Below, one piece after another: positions 55,175 to 63,006 of a stretch of DNA of 64,000 nt (positions are counted from its first letter, which is position 1; each line of letters begins with the position of its first letter). The DNA lies in assembly GCF_012849375.1 (NCBI RefSeq), contig NZ_CP051684.1:3348001-3412000 (forward strand). Direction: 5' to 3'. This stretch comes from Duganella dendranthematis (GTDB taxonomy: Bacteria > Pseudomonadota > Gammaproteobacteria > Burkholderiales > Burkholderiaceae_D). The position numbers and the translations under genes were made by a program. Under the pieces are notes generated by a model. The model saw only the letters and a list, made by a program, of their open reading frames with translations. It ran no database searches and was not told the origin of the DNA.

Positions 55175-55620
55175 GACTGAGATTGTTTCTGTTTCTCAAC
55201 ATGTCGCCTATAATCTGCAGCGCGAACCCAGTAGTCCTCACCCGGAAAACGGAGCCAGATAAAACGCCATCCATTGCGGCCTTTCGTGTGCCGATTGGCG
55301 AACATCGAGGGCGTCAAAGATCTGCCGTCGTCCATGCGTATGCGGTTATGGGTAACTTTGGCAAATTCCTGGGAGTGTTGATAGTCGGTCCGTAGTCGGG
55401 TTCCATCTGGAAGAAAAACATTCTTCCATTGAAATCCGTGCATAGGCGGGCCACTCCTGCGTAGCGCCAGTCGTTCGGTTTCTACCGTCAGCCAACGCTG
55501 AACAAGTTCTGTCACGAAGGCGCCTGTTTTTACGCCTGGTCGTGTCTCCAGTAGATGAAATTCCAGCTCCAGAAAAGTGCTGAGCGGCAGGTGTACTTCG
55601 GCCATCGGTACGTGCGTCAT
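55168..55620 (-). CDS. Orphan hypothetical protein, possible DNA-binding
   Basis: 150 residues from ATG at 55620. The N-terminal ~55 residues (LPLSTFLELEFHLLETRPGV, KTGAFVTELVQRWLTVETER) resemble a ribbon-helix-helix-like unit by eye; the rest has many aromatic and basic residues (MHGFQWKNVFLPDGTRLRTD; GRNGWRFIWLRFPGEDYWVR). No family is recognised and no membrane helix is seen. Base composition is clearly lower in GC than the neighbours, suggesting transfer. A regular AGAC-motif array lies directly upstream, and copies of the motif lie at its 3' end, so autoregulation by the protein is a reasonable guess. Confidence 0.6.
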   Translation of the reverse strand: MTHVPMAEVHLPLSTFLELEFHLLETRPGVKTGAFVTELVQRWLTVETERLALRRSGPPMHGFQWKNVFLPDGTRLRTDYQHSQEFAKVTHNRIRMDDGRSLTPSMFANRHTKGRNGWRFIWLRFPGEDYWVRAADYRRHVEKQKQSQSV

Positions 55621-55640
55621 GATGAAGTCCTTTCGAAACG

Positions 55641-55810
55641 AGTCTAAAGGTTGGACCTCAGAACGGGATTATGGTTCGGTTTAGACTTTCGGCCTCGAAA
55701 AAAAGACCGGTTTAGACTTGTTGGCCAAATTTATAGACGTGTTTAGACTTTGATCACGCAGTTTTAGACTTTACTAGACCGCTTTATAGCGAAATAGACG
55801 GTTTTAGACT
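55641..55810. repeat. Helically phased AGAC (TTTAGACT) motif array
   Basis: Nine AGAC cores start at 55683, 55704, 55714, 55735, 55745, 55766, 55776, 55796 and 55806, spaced 21, 10, 21, 10, 21, 10, 20 and 10 bases, i.e. a 31-base unit with paired sites one helical turn apart. Five are TTTAGACT in full, and one inverted copy (AGTCTAAA) is at 55641-55648. The region is AT-rich and has no gene. The layout suits a cooperative DNA-binding protein or an iteron-type element. Confidence 0.8.
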
Positions 55811-55845
55811 GAGTTCTGATTTTAGGCCCCCCAGACGCCGTTGCC

Positions 55846-56964
55846 TTATTGGCTGAACATCTTGACCAGGCTGTGCGGGGCGTCGGGGCCGTAGAGGATC
55901 TCGTGCAGGTCGGCCGCTTCGGCGGCGGCTTGGGCGCTGCGGGGGAAGAGCGCTTGCTCGTAGGCGGCCAAGGCTGCTTCGACGTTGCCGGCGTGCGCGG
56001 CGATAGACTGGGCCAGTTCGGCGCCGTCCAGCATGGCGAGGTTGGCGCCTTCGCCGGACGGGGCCATCAGATGGGCGGCGTCGCCGACCAGGGTGACGCC
56101 CGGCACGCGCTGCCAGCGGTGGTCTGCCGGCAATTCGCGGATCACGCGCAGCACGGGCGGCGTGTCGCTGTCGGTGATCAGCGCGGTCAGCGCTGGCGCC
56201 CAGCCGTCGAATTCGGCGGCAATGCGGGCGGAAGCCGTGGCCGGGTCGGCGCAGGCGTCTTCCAGCCATGTCTCGGGTTTGTTGAGCGCGATATAGGCGT
56301 GCAGGACGCCCTCCGGTTCGCGGTGCGCGAGGATGCCTTTGCCCGGCGCGACGGCAAACAGCGCGCCATCGCCGACCGCCGCTGCACTGGCCGGATGGCG
56401 GCGGTCGCTGTCGCGCAGCCAGGTCTCGATCAGCGAGATGCCGGCGTAGGTCGGTTTGGCGTCCGACAGCAGGGGGCGGACCTTGGACCAGGCGCCGTCC
56501 GCGCCAACCACCAAGCCGCAGGTCACCACCGTGCCGTCGGCGAACGTCAGCTGATGGCGGCCGTCGCCGAGCGGCGTTACCTGCGTCAGCTTGCGTCCCC
56601 ACTGTACCGCGCCCGCCGGCAGCGATTCCAGCAGAATGCGGCGCAGTTCGCCGCGCTGCACTTCGGGCCGGCCGCCGCTGCCGTCGTCGAGTTGCTCAAA
56701 CAATACCGCGCCGTCGTGTCCCAGCACGCGCGTGGCTTGGCCGCCGGGATGGATCAGCGCATGGAATTCCTCAAACAGACCGGCCGCCTTGATGGCCAGC
56801 TGGCCGTTGAAATCGTGAATGTCGAGCATGCCGCCTTGCGCACGCGCCTGGGCCGAGACTTCTGCTTCGTAGATGGTCGCGGCGATGCCGTGAACGTGCA
56901 GCACGCGGGCCAGCGTCAATCCGCCGAGGCCGGCGCCGATGATGGCGATAGAGGTCGTTGTCAT
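55846..56964 (-). CDS. TetX-like FAD-dependent monooxygenase
   Basis: 372 residues. The FAD site is IAIIGAGLGGLTLARVL, with the TetX-style GGMLDIHDFNGQLAIKAAG next, and the second FAD motif LVGDAAHLMAPSGEGANLAM. These recall tetracycline destructases and related group A flavoprotein hydroxylases, but substrate range cannot be told from sequence. It is divergent from a TetR-type regulator gene, with a TetR-like dyad between. The C-terminal ~40 residues follow the family. Cytosolic. Confidence 0.85.
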   Translation of the reverse strand: MTTTSIAIIGAGLGGLTLARVLHVHGIAATIYEAEVSAQARAQGGMLDIHDFNGQLAIKAAGLFEEFHALIHPGGQATRVLGHDGAVLFEQLDDGSGGRPEVQRGELRRILLESLPAGAVQWGRKLTQVTPLGDGRHQLTFADGTVVTCGLVVGADGAWSKVRPLLSDAKPTYAGISLIETWLRDSDRRHPASAAAVGDGALFAVAPGKGILAHREPEGVLHAYIALNKPETWLEDACADPATASARIAAEFDGWAPALTALITDSDTPPVLRVIRELPADHRWQRVPGVTLVGDAAHLMAPSGEGANLAMLDGAELAQSIAAHAGNVEAALAAYEQALFPRSAQAAAEAADLHEILYGPDAPHSLVKMFSQ

Positions 56965-56977
56965 GTTTATCTGTTAA

Positions 56978-56992
56978 TGGAACGTTGTTCCA
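56978..56992. promoter_or_regulatory. TetR-type operator dyad between the divergent genes
   Basis: Perfect dyad TGGAAC-GTT-GTTCCA (56978-56992), 14 bases from the FAD enzyme start and 45 bases from the TetR gene start, in the 72-base intergenic region. Confidence 0.7.
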
Positions 56993-57036
56993 CAGGGATT
57001 TTGCGGCAGGCGGCCAGATATGTCAAGATAGCGGCC

Positions 57037-57702
57037 ATGGCAAAAAACACCCCCCGCCGCGAACAGGCGTTGACGCGCGAGCGCATTATTGAAGCATCGA
57101 TCAGTCTGCTGGACAGTCGCGGCGAAAGCGGCTTGACGTTCCGCGCGCTGGCCGAGGAATTGGCCACCGGCGCCGGCGCCATTTACTGGCACGTCGCCAA
57201 CAAGAACGACTTGATGACCGCCGCCTGCGATGCGCTGGTCGCCCGGACGCTGGATCTGCCGGTGGCGGAGGCGGCGCCGCAGGACGTGATCCGCGCCGTG
57301 GCGCTCGGCATGTTCGATGCGATTGACGCCCATCCGTGGATCGGCTCGGCACTGGCGCGCGCGCCGTGGCAGTCGCCGATTGTGCGTCTGCTGGAGCGTT
57401 TGGGCCAGCAGGTCAGGGCGATGGGCGTGGCGCAGGCTGGGCAGTTTGCCGCGGTGTGTGCGCTGCTGAGCTACATCCTCGGTGTCAGCGGCCAGAACGC
57501 GGCCAATGCGCAGCTCGGCAAGGAACTGGGCGGCGACCGCGAGGCGATTCTGGCGCAAGTGGCCGGCGTGTGGTCGGCGCTGGATCCCGATGCGTATCCA
57601 TTCACGCGCAGCATCGCGGCGCAGTTGCGCGAGCACGATGACCGTGCTGATTTCCTCGTCGGCATCGACCTTATTCTGCGGGGGATGACGGCACAAACGT
57701 GA
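57037..57702 (+). CDS. TetR family transcriptional regulator
   Basis: 221 residues from ATG at 57037; the very long open frame upstream is antisense to the FAD enzyme gene. The DNA-binding domain is LTRERIIEASISLLDSRGES and LTFRALAEELATGAGAIYWH, with VANKNDLMTAACDALVART after it, as in TetR-class regulators with C-terminal ligand pockets. It should repress the divergent FAD enzyme gene through the dyad. Its 3' end overlaps the converging lactonase gene by 32 bases. Confidence 0.9.
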   Translation: MAKNTPRREQALTRERIIEASISLLDSRGESGLTFRALAEELATGAGAIYWHVANKNDLMTAACDALVARTLDLPVAEAAPQDVIRAVALGMFDAIDAHPWIGSALARAPWQSPIVRLLERLGQQVRAMGVAQAGQFAAVCALLSYILGVSGQNAANAQLGKELGGDREAILAQVAGVWSALDPDAYPFTRSIAAQLREHDDRADFLVGIDLILRGMTAQT

Positions 57703-58837
57703 TGCTGACCGCCGTCGGCGCTTCGGCGGCGATGCCGGTGTTGATCAGCAGTCCGCTGGCGGGATCGATGCTGAATACGTTCACCGTGCCGCTGCGCTGG
57801 TGTGCGACCAGCAGCCAGCGTCCGGATGGATGGATCGCCATGGACCAGGGCATTTCGCCGCCGCTGGCGATGCGTTGCACGAAGCTCAGTTCGCCGTTTG
57901 CGGGGTTGACGCGATAAGTCACCAGCGTGCGTTCGCCGCGGTCTTCCACGTAGATGAAACGGCCATCTGGGCTGCGGACGATTTCGGCGCCGCTGCGCGT
58001 GCCGGTGAATTCTGCGCTGCTGGTGGCCAGTGTCTGGACCGGCGACAGGGTCGCTTGCTGCGCGTCCCAGCGCAGTGTGGTGACTTCGGCGCTTAGCTCG
58101 TTCAGCAACCAGACGCTGCGGCCGTCAGCGCTGAACACCAGATGGCGCGGGCCGCTGCCCGGCGGCGCCGCGTAGGCGCGCGTCGCTTCGCCGGCCGGCG
58201 GCGAGGGCGGCGCGTGCTGCGCCGGCTGGGGCACGGCAGGCGGCAAGGTCGTCAGCGCGTGCGTGGCGCGGTCGAGCGCATAAATGAACACGCGGTCGGC
58301 GCCGAGGTCGGGCACCAGCGCATAGCGGCCGGATGGATCGACGGCCGCGCTGTGCGCATGCGGCGCGGCCTGGCGGCGATGCGGGCCGCTGCCGCTGGCC
58401 TTGATGGTGCTAACCAGCGCTCCCAGACTGCCATCCTCCTGCACAGCGATACTGGACGCCGAGCCGCCGCCAAAGTTGGCCGCCAGCAGCGTGGCCGATG
58501 GCGCATCCAGCCACAGGTAGGTCACGCCCGCGCCGCCGCTGGGCGCCGTATTCAGCCGGCTCAGCGCGCCGCTGGCATGGTTGATGGCAAACGCCACCAC
58601 AGCGCCATCCTGGCCCGGCTGGTCGTCCACCGCATACAGCACCGCCAATTGCGGATGCGCCACCGTCCAGGTCGGCCGCAAGCCCTCGGCCACCGTGCCG
58701 ATCACCTCCAGCTTGCCGCTGGCCGCATCGAAGCGCAACGCCCGCAACTGCTGGCCCTGCGATCCCACATACACCAGATCGGCATGCGCCAGCCCACCGC
58801 TCAACGCCATTACCATCGCCGCCAGCCAATGCTTCAT
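57671..58837 (-). CDS. Exported lactonase family beta-propeller protein
   Basis: 388 residues from ATG at 58837, overlapping the MFS gene stop by 4 bases. A signal peptide (MKHWLAAMVMALSGGLAHAD) precedes seven-bladed propeller repeats of the 6-phosphogluconolactonase/YbhE type (LVYVGSQGQQLRALRFDAAS; PRHLVFSADGRSVWLLNELS; GEMPWSMAIHPSGRWLLVAH). The export signal makes a periplasmic lactonase or sugar-lactone binding role more likely than pentose phosphate metabolism. An Ala/Pro linker (PAVPQPAQHAPPSPPAGEAT) interrupts the propeller. Confidence 0.85.
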   Translation of the reverse strand: MKHWLAAMVMALSGGLAHADLVYVGSQGQQLRALRFDAASGKLEVIGTVAEGLRPTWTVAHPQLAVLYAVDDQPGQDGAVVAFAINHASGALSRLNTAPSGGAGVTYLWLDAPSATLLAANFGGGSASSIAVQEDGSLGALVSTIKASGSGPHRRQAAPHAHSAAVDPSGRYALVPDLGADRVFIYALDRATHALTTLPPAVPQPAQHAPPSPPAGEATRAYAAPPGSGPRHLVFSADGRSVWLLNELSAEVTTLRWDAQQATLSPVQTLATSSAEFTGTRSGAEIVRSPDGRFIYVEDRGERTLVTYRVNPANGELSFVQRIASGGEMPWSMAIHPSGRWLLVAHQRSGTVNVFSIDPASGLLINTGIAAEAPTAVSITFVPSSPAE

Positions 58838-60072
58838 TGTTTCGCTCCAAGGTGAACAGGAATGGTCGGCCGGAATAGCCGGTCGCGCTGCAGCAGCGCC
58901 GGGAACCAGCGCATCCACAGTGCGGTAATCAGCAGTGTCGCCGCGCCGCCCACCAGCACCGCGCCGACCGGCCCCCACCATTCCGCCGCAACGCCGGCGC
59001 GGAACTGGCCCAGCTGGTTGCTGGCGGAAATGCTGGTCGCATGCACCGCGCCGACGCGGCCGCGCAGCGCGTCATCGGTTTCCACCTGCACCACCGAATG
59101 GCGCAGCACGGTGCTGACGATATCGGCCGCACCCATCACGGCCAACACCAGCAGCGCTGCGGGCAGGCTGGTGCAGACGGAAAACACCATCGTCGTCAGG
59201 CCGTAGATGAATACCGCGGCGTACATGCGGCGGCCGATGTGATGCTCCATCGGCCAGCGCGTCATCAACGCTGTCATCAGCAGGCCGCCGACGGCCGGCG
59301 CCGCGCGCAGCAGACCCAGGCCCCAGGCGCCGGTGTGCAGGATGTCGCGCGCGTAGATCGGCAGCAGCGCCGTGCCGCCGCCCAGCAGCGTGGCAAACAG
59401 GTCGAGCGACATGGCGCCCAGCACGGCCGGATTGTGGCGAATGAAGACGAAGCCGGCAAACATCGCGCCCCAGCTCATCGTCTCCTGCGAGCGCGGCGGC
59501 GACGGCGCCTTCACCCGCAGCGCCAGCCCGACCGAGAGCAGGAACATGGCCGCGCACACGCCATACGCCACGCCGGGGCCGCCGACATACAGCACGCCGC
59601 CCAGCGCCGGTCCGGCCACCATCGCCAGCTTGTTAATCGAGGCGTTGACGGCCAGCGCCTGCGGCAACTCGCGCACCGGCACCAGCGCCGGAATCAGCGC
59701 CTGCTGCGCCGGCATCTGTAGCGAGCGCGCCACGCCGATCAGCACGCACACCGCCAGAATCGCCTGCGGCCCGACCCAGCCGGCCGTGCTGCCCCACGCC
59801 AGCGTGGCCGCCGCCACGCACTGCAAGGCCAGGCTGGCGGCGAACACATGGTTGCGGTCGGCGCGATCGACCAGCAGGCCGGACGGCACCGTCAGCGCCA
59901 GCGCCGGCAGGAACTGCACCAGTCCCACCAGCCCCAGGTACCAGGCGCTGCCGGTCAGGTCGTAGATTTGCCAGCCCAGCGCGACGGCGATCATGTTATT
60001 GCCGAAGACGCCGAGAAAGCGGGCGACCAGGTAGCGCCGCAAGGCGGCGGGCAGCGCGAAAAGAATGCTCAT
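58834..60072 (-). CDS. MFS transporter
   Basis: 412 residues from ATG at 60072; upstream residues to 60141 are not needed. About 12 membrane helices with the MFS loop DRADRN after the second and an EntS/enterobactin-exporter-like shape (LGVFGNNMIAVALGWQIYDL; PSGLLVDRADRNHVFAAS; LRHSVVQVETDDALRGRVGA). It is probably an exporter of a small molecule and is coupled to the lactonase gene. The substrate is unknown. Confidence 0.88.
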   Translation of the reverse strand: MSILFALPAALRRYLVARFLGVFGNNMIAVALGWQIYDLTGSAWYLGLVGLVQFLPALALTVPSGLLVDRADRNHVFAASLALQCVAAATLAWGSTAGWVGPQAILAVCVLIGVARSLQMPAQQALIPALVPVRELPQALAVNASINKLAMVAGPALGGVLYVGGPGVAYGVCAAMFLLSVGLALRVKAPSPPRSQETMSWGAMFAGFVFIRHNPAVLGAMSLDLFATLLGGGTALLPIYARDILHTGAWGLGLLRAAPAVGGLLMTALMTRWPMEHHIGRRMYAAVFIYGLTTMVFSVCTSLPAALLVLAVMGAADIVSTVLRHSVVQVETDDALRGRVGAVHATSISASNQLGQFRAGVAAEWWGPVGAVLVGGAATLLITALWMRWFPALLQRDRLFRPTIPVHLGAKQ

Positions 60073-60128
60073 GCTGCCAGAATAGAACAGGTCGCGGCCG
60101 CCGTCACGGCATAAAAATGACATTCGCC

Positions 60129-60164
60129 GGTACTTTTGCACGCCAACGCCTGCACAAAAGTACC
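60129..60164. repeat. Inverted repeat between the MFS and PD40 genes
   Basis: GGTACTTTTG (60129-60138) and CAAAAGTACC (60155-60164) form a perfect 10-base inverted repeat with a 16-base spacer, in the 196-base intergenic region. It may be a regulator site for either divergent gene or a dispersed palindromic element. No T-tract follows it. Confidence 0.6.
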
Positions 60165-60268
60165 AGCGATTTTCACTTTTGTTTAAGGACTTGCGCCGAT
60201 CTTGTCACCATACTGTGTGCTATGGTCGGCAGGGTGTCCGATCTAACAACAATTATTCAGGAGCACAC

Positions 60269-62146
60269 ATGGATCGCAGAAAAGTCCTTCGCCTGTTTGG
60301 CACGGCCGCCGTGGCGGCGCAGCTGCCAATGGCCCTGGTTGCCAAGGCGGCGGAAATGAAGAAGAAAGGCGTGATGCTGATGAACCGCATCGCCCCCTCG
60401 GTGTCCGAACTGTACATCGCCAACCTCGACGGCGGCAATGAACGCAAGCTGCTGGCCGAGTCGGCCTTCGATTACAACGCCACGCTGTCGCCCAGCGGCT
60501 GGCTGACCTTTACCTCCGAACGGCGTGGCGACGGCCAGTCCGACCTGTACCGCGCGCGCGCCGACGGCAGCGGCATCGAAGCCATGGTCGCCACCGATTC
60601 GATGGAAGACGCCGGCGTGCTGTCGCCGGACGGCAAGACGCTGGCCTTCGTCTCCACCGCCAACGGCTACCGCGCCAACATCTGGGTGCGTGACATGGCC
60701 AGCGGCAAACTGAAGCAACTCACCGGCATCGGCCAGGTGCAGGGCAAGGCCGGCAAGCCGGATGGCTATTTCCGTCCCAGCTGGTCGCCGGACGGCAAGT
60801 GGATCGCGCTGTCGAGCGACCGCGATACCGAATGGACCGGCCACGACGGCGGCCAGGGCTGGGAGCACACGCAAGAGCTCAGCATCTACCTGATCCGCCC
60901 CGACGGCAGCGGCTTGCGCCAGGTGGTGGCGAAGAAGGGCTATTGCCTCGGTTCGCCGCAATGGTCGCCGGACGGCAAGCGCATCGTGTTCTACGAAATG
61001 ACGGTGGAAGCCACCTGGGGTGCGCGCCGCCCTAACTACATCGGCAAGGCGTATTCGCAGATCGTCTCGGTGGACGTGGCGACCGGCAAGGACCGCATCG
61101 AGCACACCAGCGGCACCGATTTGAAATTGCAGCCGCAGTACCTGAGCGCCACCGAAATCGGCTACCTGATCAAGTACGGTCCGAACGAAGGCCTGGCCTA
61201 CACCTCGCAGCGCGCGCCGCTCAGGCAGGCCATGTTGCGCTCGCCAACCTGGACGCCGGACGGCAAGTCGGTGATCTACGAAAAAGTCGCCTTCAAGCCG
61301 GTGCGGCCGCTGATGAAACCCTTGTTCAGCTGGGACCCGGACTACGATTATCGCCATGTCGACGTCTACCCGCTGATGTCGCGCGACGGCTGGATCGCCT
61401 ACACCGACAAGCAGACCGGCAACAGCTCGATCTGGATCATGCGCGCCGACGGCTCGGACAAGCGCAAGGTGTTCGAATCCGAAGGCCATGGCCTGGATGT
61501 CAGCAAGGTGCGCATGGGCCTGGCCGGCGCCTTCCAGCCGTGCTGGTCGCCGGATGGCGAGTGGATCGCCTTCGGCCTCGGCTACTGGTTTGCCGAACGC
61601 AACACCATGACGGCCGCGCTGTGGCGGGTCCGCCGCGACGGCACCGGCGCCGAGCAACTGACCGACGGCACGCTGCACTCGGGCTTCCCCAGCTATTCGC
61701 ACGACGGCAAGGAACTGGTATACCGGGTCTGGAGCGACAAGGAAAAGGGCTTGCGCATCCTCAACCTGGACACGCGCAAGATCCGCACCCTGACCGATGG
61801 CCTGGACAACCTGCCGGGCTGGTCGCCGGACGGCAAGCGCATCGTGTTCACCCGCCGCCGCGCCGAGGACGGCAACTACGACGTCTACACCATTCAGCCC
61901 GACGGCAACGGCCTGTTCCGTGCCACCGACCACGAATCGAGCGACGGCCACGCGGTCTGGTCGGCCGACGGCCGCATCCTGTGGAGCGGTTCGCAGCACG
62001 GCTTCCGCGACGAGGCGGCGCTGTACGAGCAAACCTTCCAGCAGTACGGCCAGATCTACGTGATGAACGCCGACGGCAGCAACAAGCGCATCCTGACCGA
62101 CAGCAAGTGGGAAGATTCGATGCCGCTGTATTTGCCCGCCAATTAA
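60269..62146 (+). CDS. Tat-exported PD40 (TolB-like) beta-propeller protein
   Basis: 625 residues from ATG at 60269 (CAGGAG 6 bases upstream); the frame upstream to 60179 is not needed. The N-terminus is a twin-arginine signal (MDRRKVLRLFGTAAVAAQLP). Many PD40/WD40-like repeats follow, with recurring WSPDGKWIAL, WSPDGKRIVF and SPDGKTLAF, as in TolB or DPP-like propellers, but no serine-hydrolase domain is present. It could be a binding or enzyme-like propeller in the periplasm. It converges with the AraC gene by a 4-base overlap. Confidence 0.88.
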   Translation: MDRRKVLRLFGTAAVAAQLPMALVAKAAEMKKKGVMLMNRIAPSVSELYIANLDGGNERKLLAESAFDYNATLSPSGWLTFTSERRGDGQSDLYRARADGSGIEAMVATDSMEDAGVLSPDGKTLAFVSTANGYRANIWVRDMASGKLKQLTGIGQVQGKAGKPDGYFRPSWSPDGKWIALSSDRDTEWTGHDGGQGWEHTQELSIYLIRPDGSGLRQVVAKKGYCLGSPQWSPDGKRIVFYEMTVEATWGARRPNYIGKAYSQIVSVDVATGKDRIEHTSGTDLKLQPQYLSATEIGYLIKYGPNEGLAYTSQRAPLRQAMLRSPTWTPDGKSVIYEKVAFKPVRPLMKPLFSWDPDYDYRHVDVYPLMSRDGWIAYTDKQTGNSSIWIMRADGSDKRKVFESEGHGLDVSKVRMGLAGAFQPCWSPDGEWIAFGLGYWFAERNTMTAALWRVRRDGTGAEQLTDGTLHSGFPSYSHDGKELVYRVWSDKEKGLRILNLDTRKIRTLTDGLDNLPGWSPDGKRIVFTRRRAEDGNYDVYTIQPDGNGLFRATDHESSDGHAVWSADGRILWSGSQHGFRDEAALYEQTFQQYGQIYVMNADGSNKRILTDSKWEDSMPLYLPAN

Positions 62147-63006
62147 TTCTTGGCGCTGGTGCGGAACTGGCTGGGTGTCTGCCCGACTTCGCGGCGGAAG
62201 AAGCGGGTGAAATAGGCGGCGTCGTCAAAGCCCAGCCGGAAGGCGATCTGCTCCACCGGCAGATCGCTGAAGATCAGGCTGCGCTTGGCTTCGGTGACGA
62301 TCCGCGAATGAATGATTTTGGTCGGACTCTGTCCCAGCGCCGCAGCACAAGCGGCGCGCAACTGCGCCACCGATAGCGCCATCAGCGCGGCATAGTCATG
62401 CAGCCGCAGGTTCTTCCCATGATGTTGATTCACCAGCTCGCGGAAGCGTTCGGCCTGGCGCACATTGGCCGGGTTGGCGCTGCAGGGTTCGAACTGGCCG
62501 TTGGGCATGGCGCGGATCAGCGTCAACAGTAGCAAGGTCAGCAGCGCTTCCAGCGCGGCCGCGCGGCCGATGGCGCTGGCCAGCATTTCCTGCTCCAGCC
62601 GGCGTATCAATTGATAGGACTCGCGCTCCACCTCCGGCGCATAGGACAGCGACACCAGGCGCGGGCCGGACCACAGTTGGGTCAACTCCGGCAGGCGGGC
62701 GTTGATCTGCGCCAGGTAGCTGACTTCGATGGTGACCACCCAGCGGTCCAGGTCGACCTCGTAGTCGAGGCCGTGCACGCAGTCGGTCGGCAGCAGCAGC
62801 GCGCAGGGGCCGGCGAACGGCAGGCGCTGGCCTTCGAGCGTGATGACGCCGCGTCCCTCGCGCACAAAGATCAGCTGGCCGTATTCCGGATGCGTATGGG
62901 GTTCGATCTGCCAGCGGCCGCTATTGGCGACGTGGCCGACGTGCACGAACCAGTTTTCATCCTGGTGGTGTTCGACGTACAGCCGCAGTCGCGGGACCGG
63001 TGTCAT
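62143..63006 (-). CDS. AraC family transcriptional regulator
   Basis: 287 residues from ATG at 63006; it overlaps the RND gene stop (ATGA). The N-terminal cupin sensor (HTHPEYGQLIFVREGRGVIT) precedes the C-terminal double helix-turn-helix (RLHDYAALMALSVAQLRAAC; FRLGFDDAAYFTRFFRREVG, the AraC signature). It probably activates a nearby operon, such as the RND transporter or the PD40 gene. The ligand is unknown. It has no signal peptide or membrane helix. Confidence 0.9.
   Translation of the reverse strand: MTPVPRLRLYVEHHQDENWFVHVGHVANSGRWQIEPHTHPEYGQLIFVREGRGVITLEGQRLPFAGPCALLLPTDCVHGLDYEVDLDRWVVTIEVSYLAQINARLPELTQLWSGPRLVSLSYAPEVERESYQLIRRLEQEMLASAIGRAAALEALLTLLLLTLIRAMPNGQFEPCSANPANVRQAERFRELVNQHHGKNLRLHDYAALMALSVAQLRAACAAALGQSPTKIIHSRIVTEAKRSLIFSDLPVEQIAFRLGFDDAAYFTRFFRREVGQTPSQFRTSAKN

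Noticed and set aside
55680..55810. CRISPR array
   Set aside because: Motif cores are only 4-8 bases and spacing alternates 10/21; there are no 25-35-base identical repeats with unique spacers and no cas genes.
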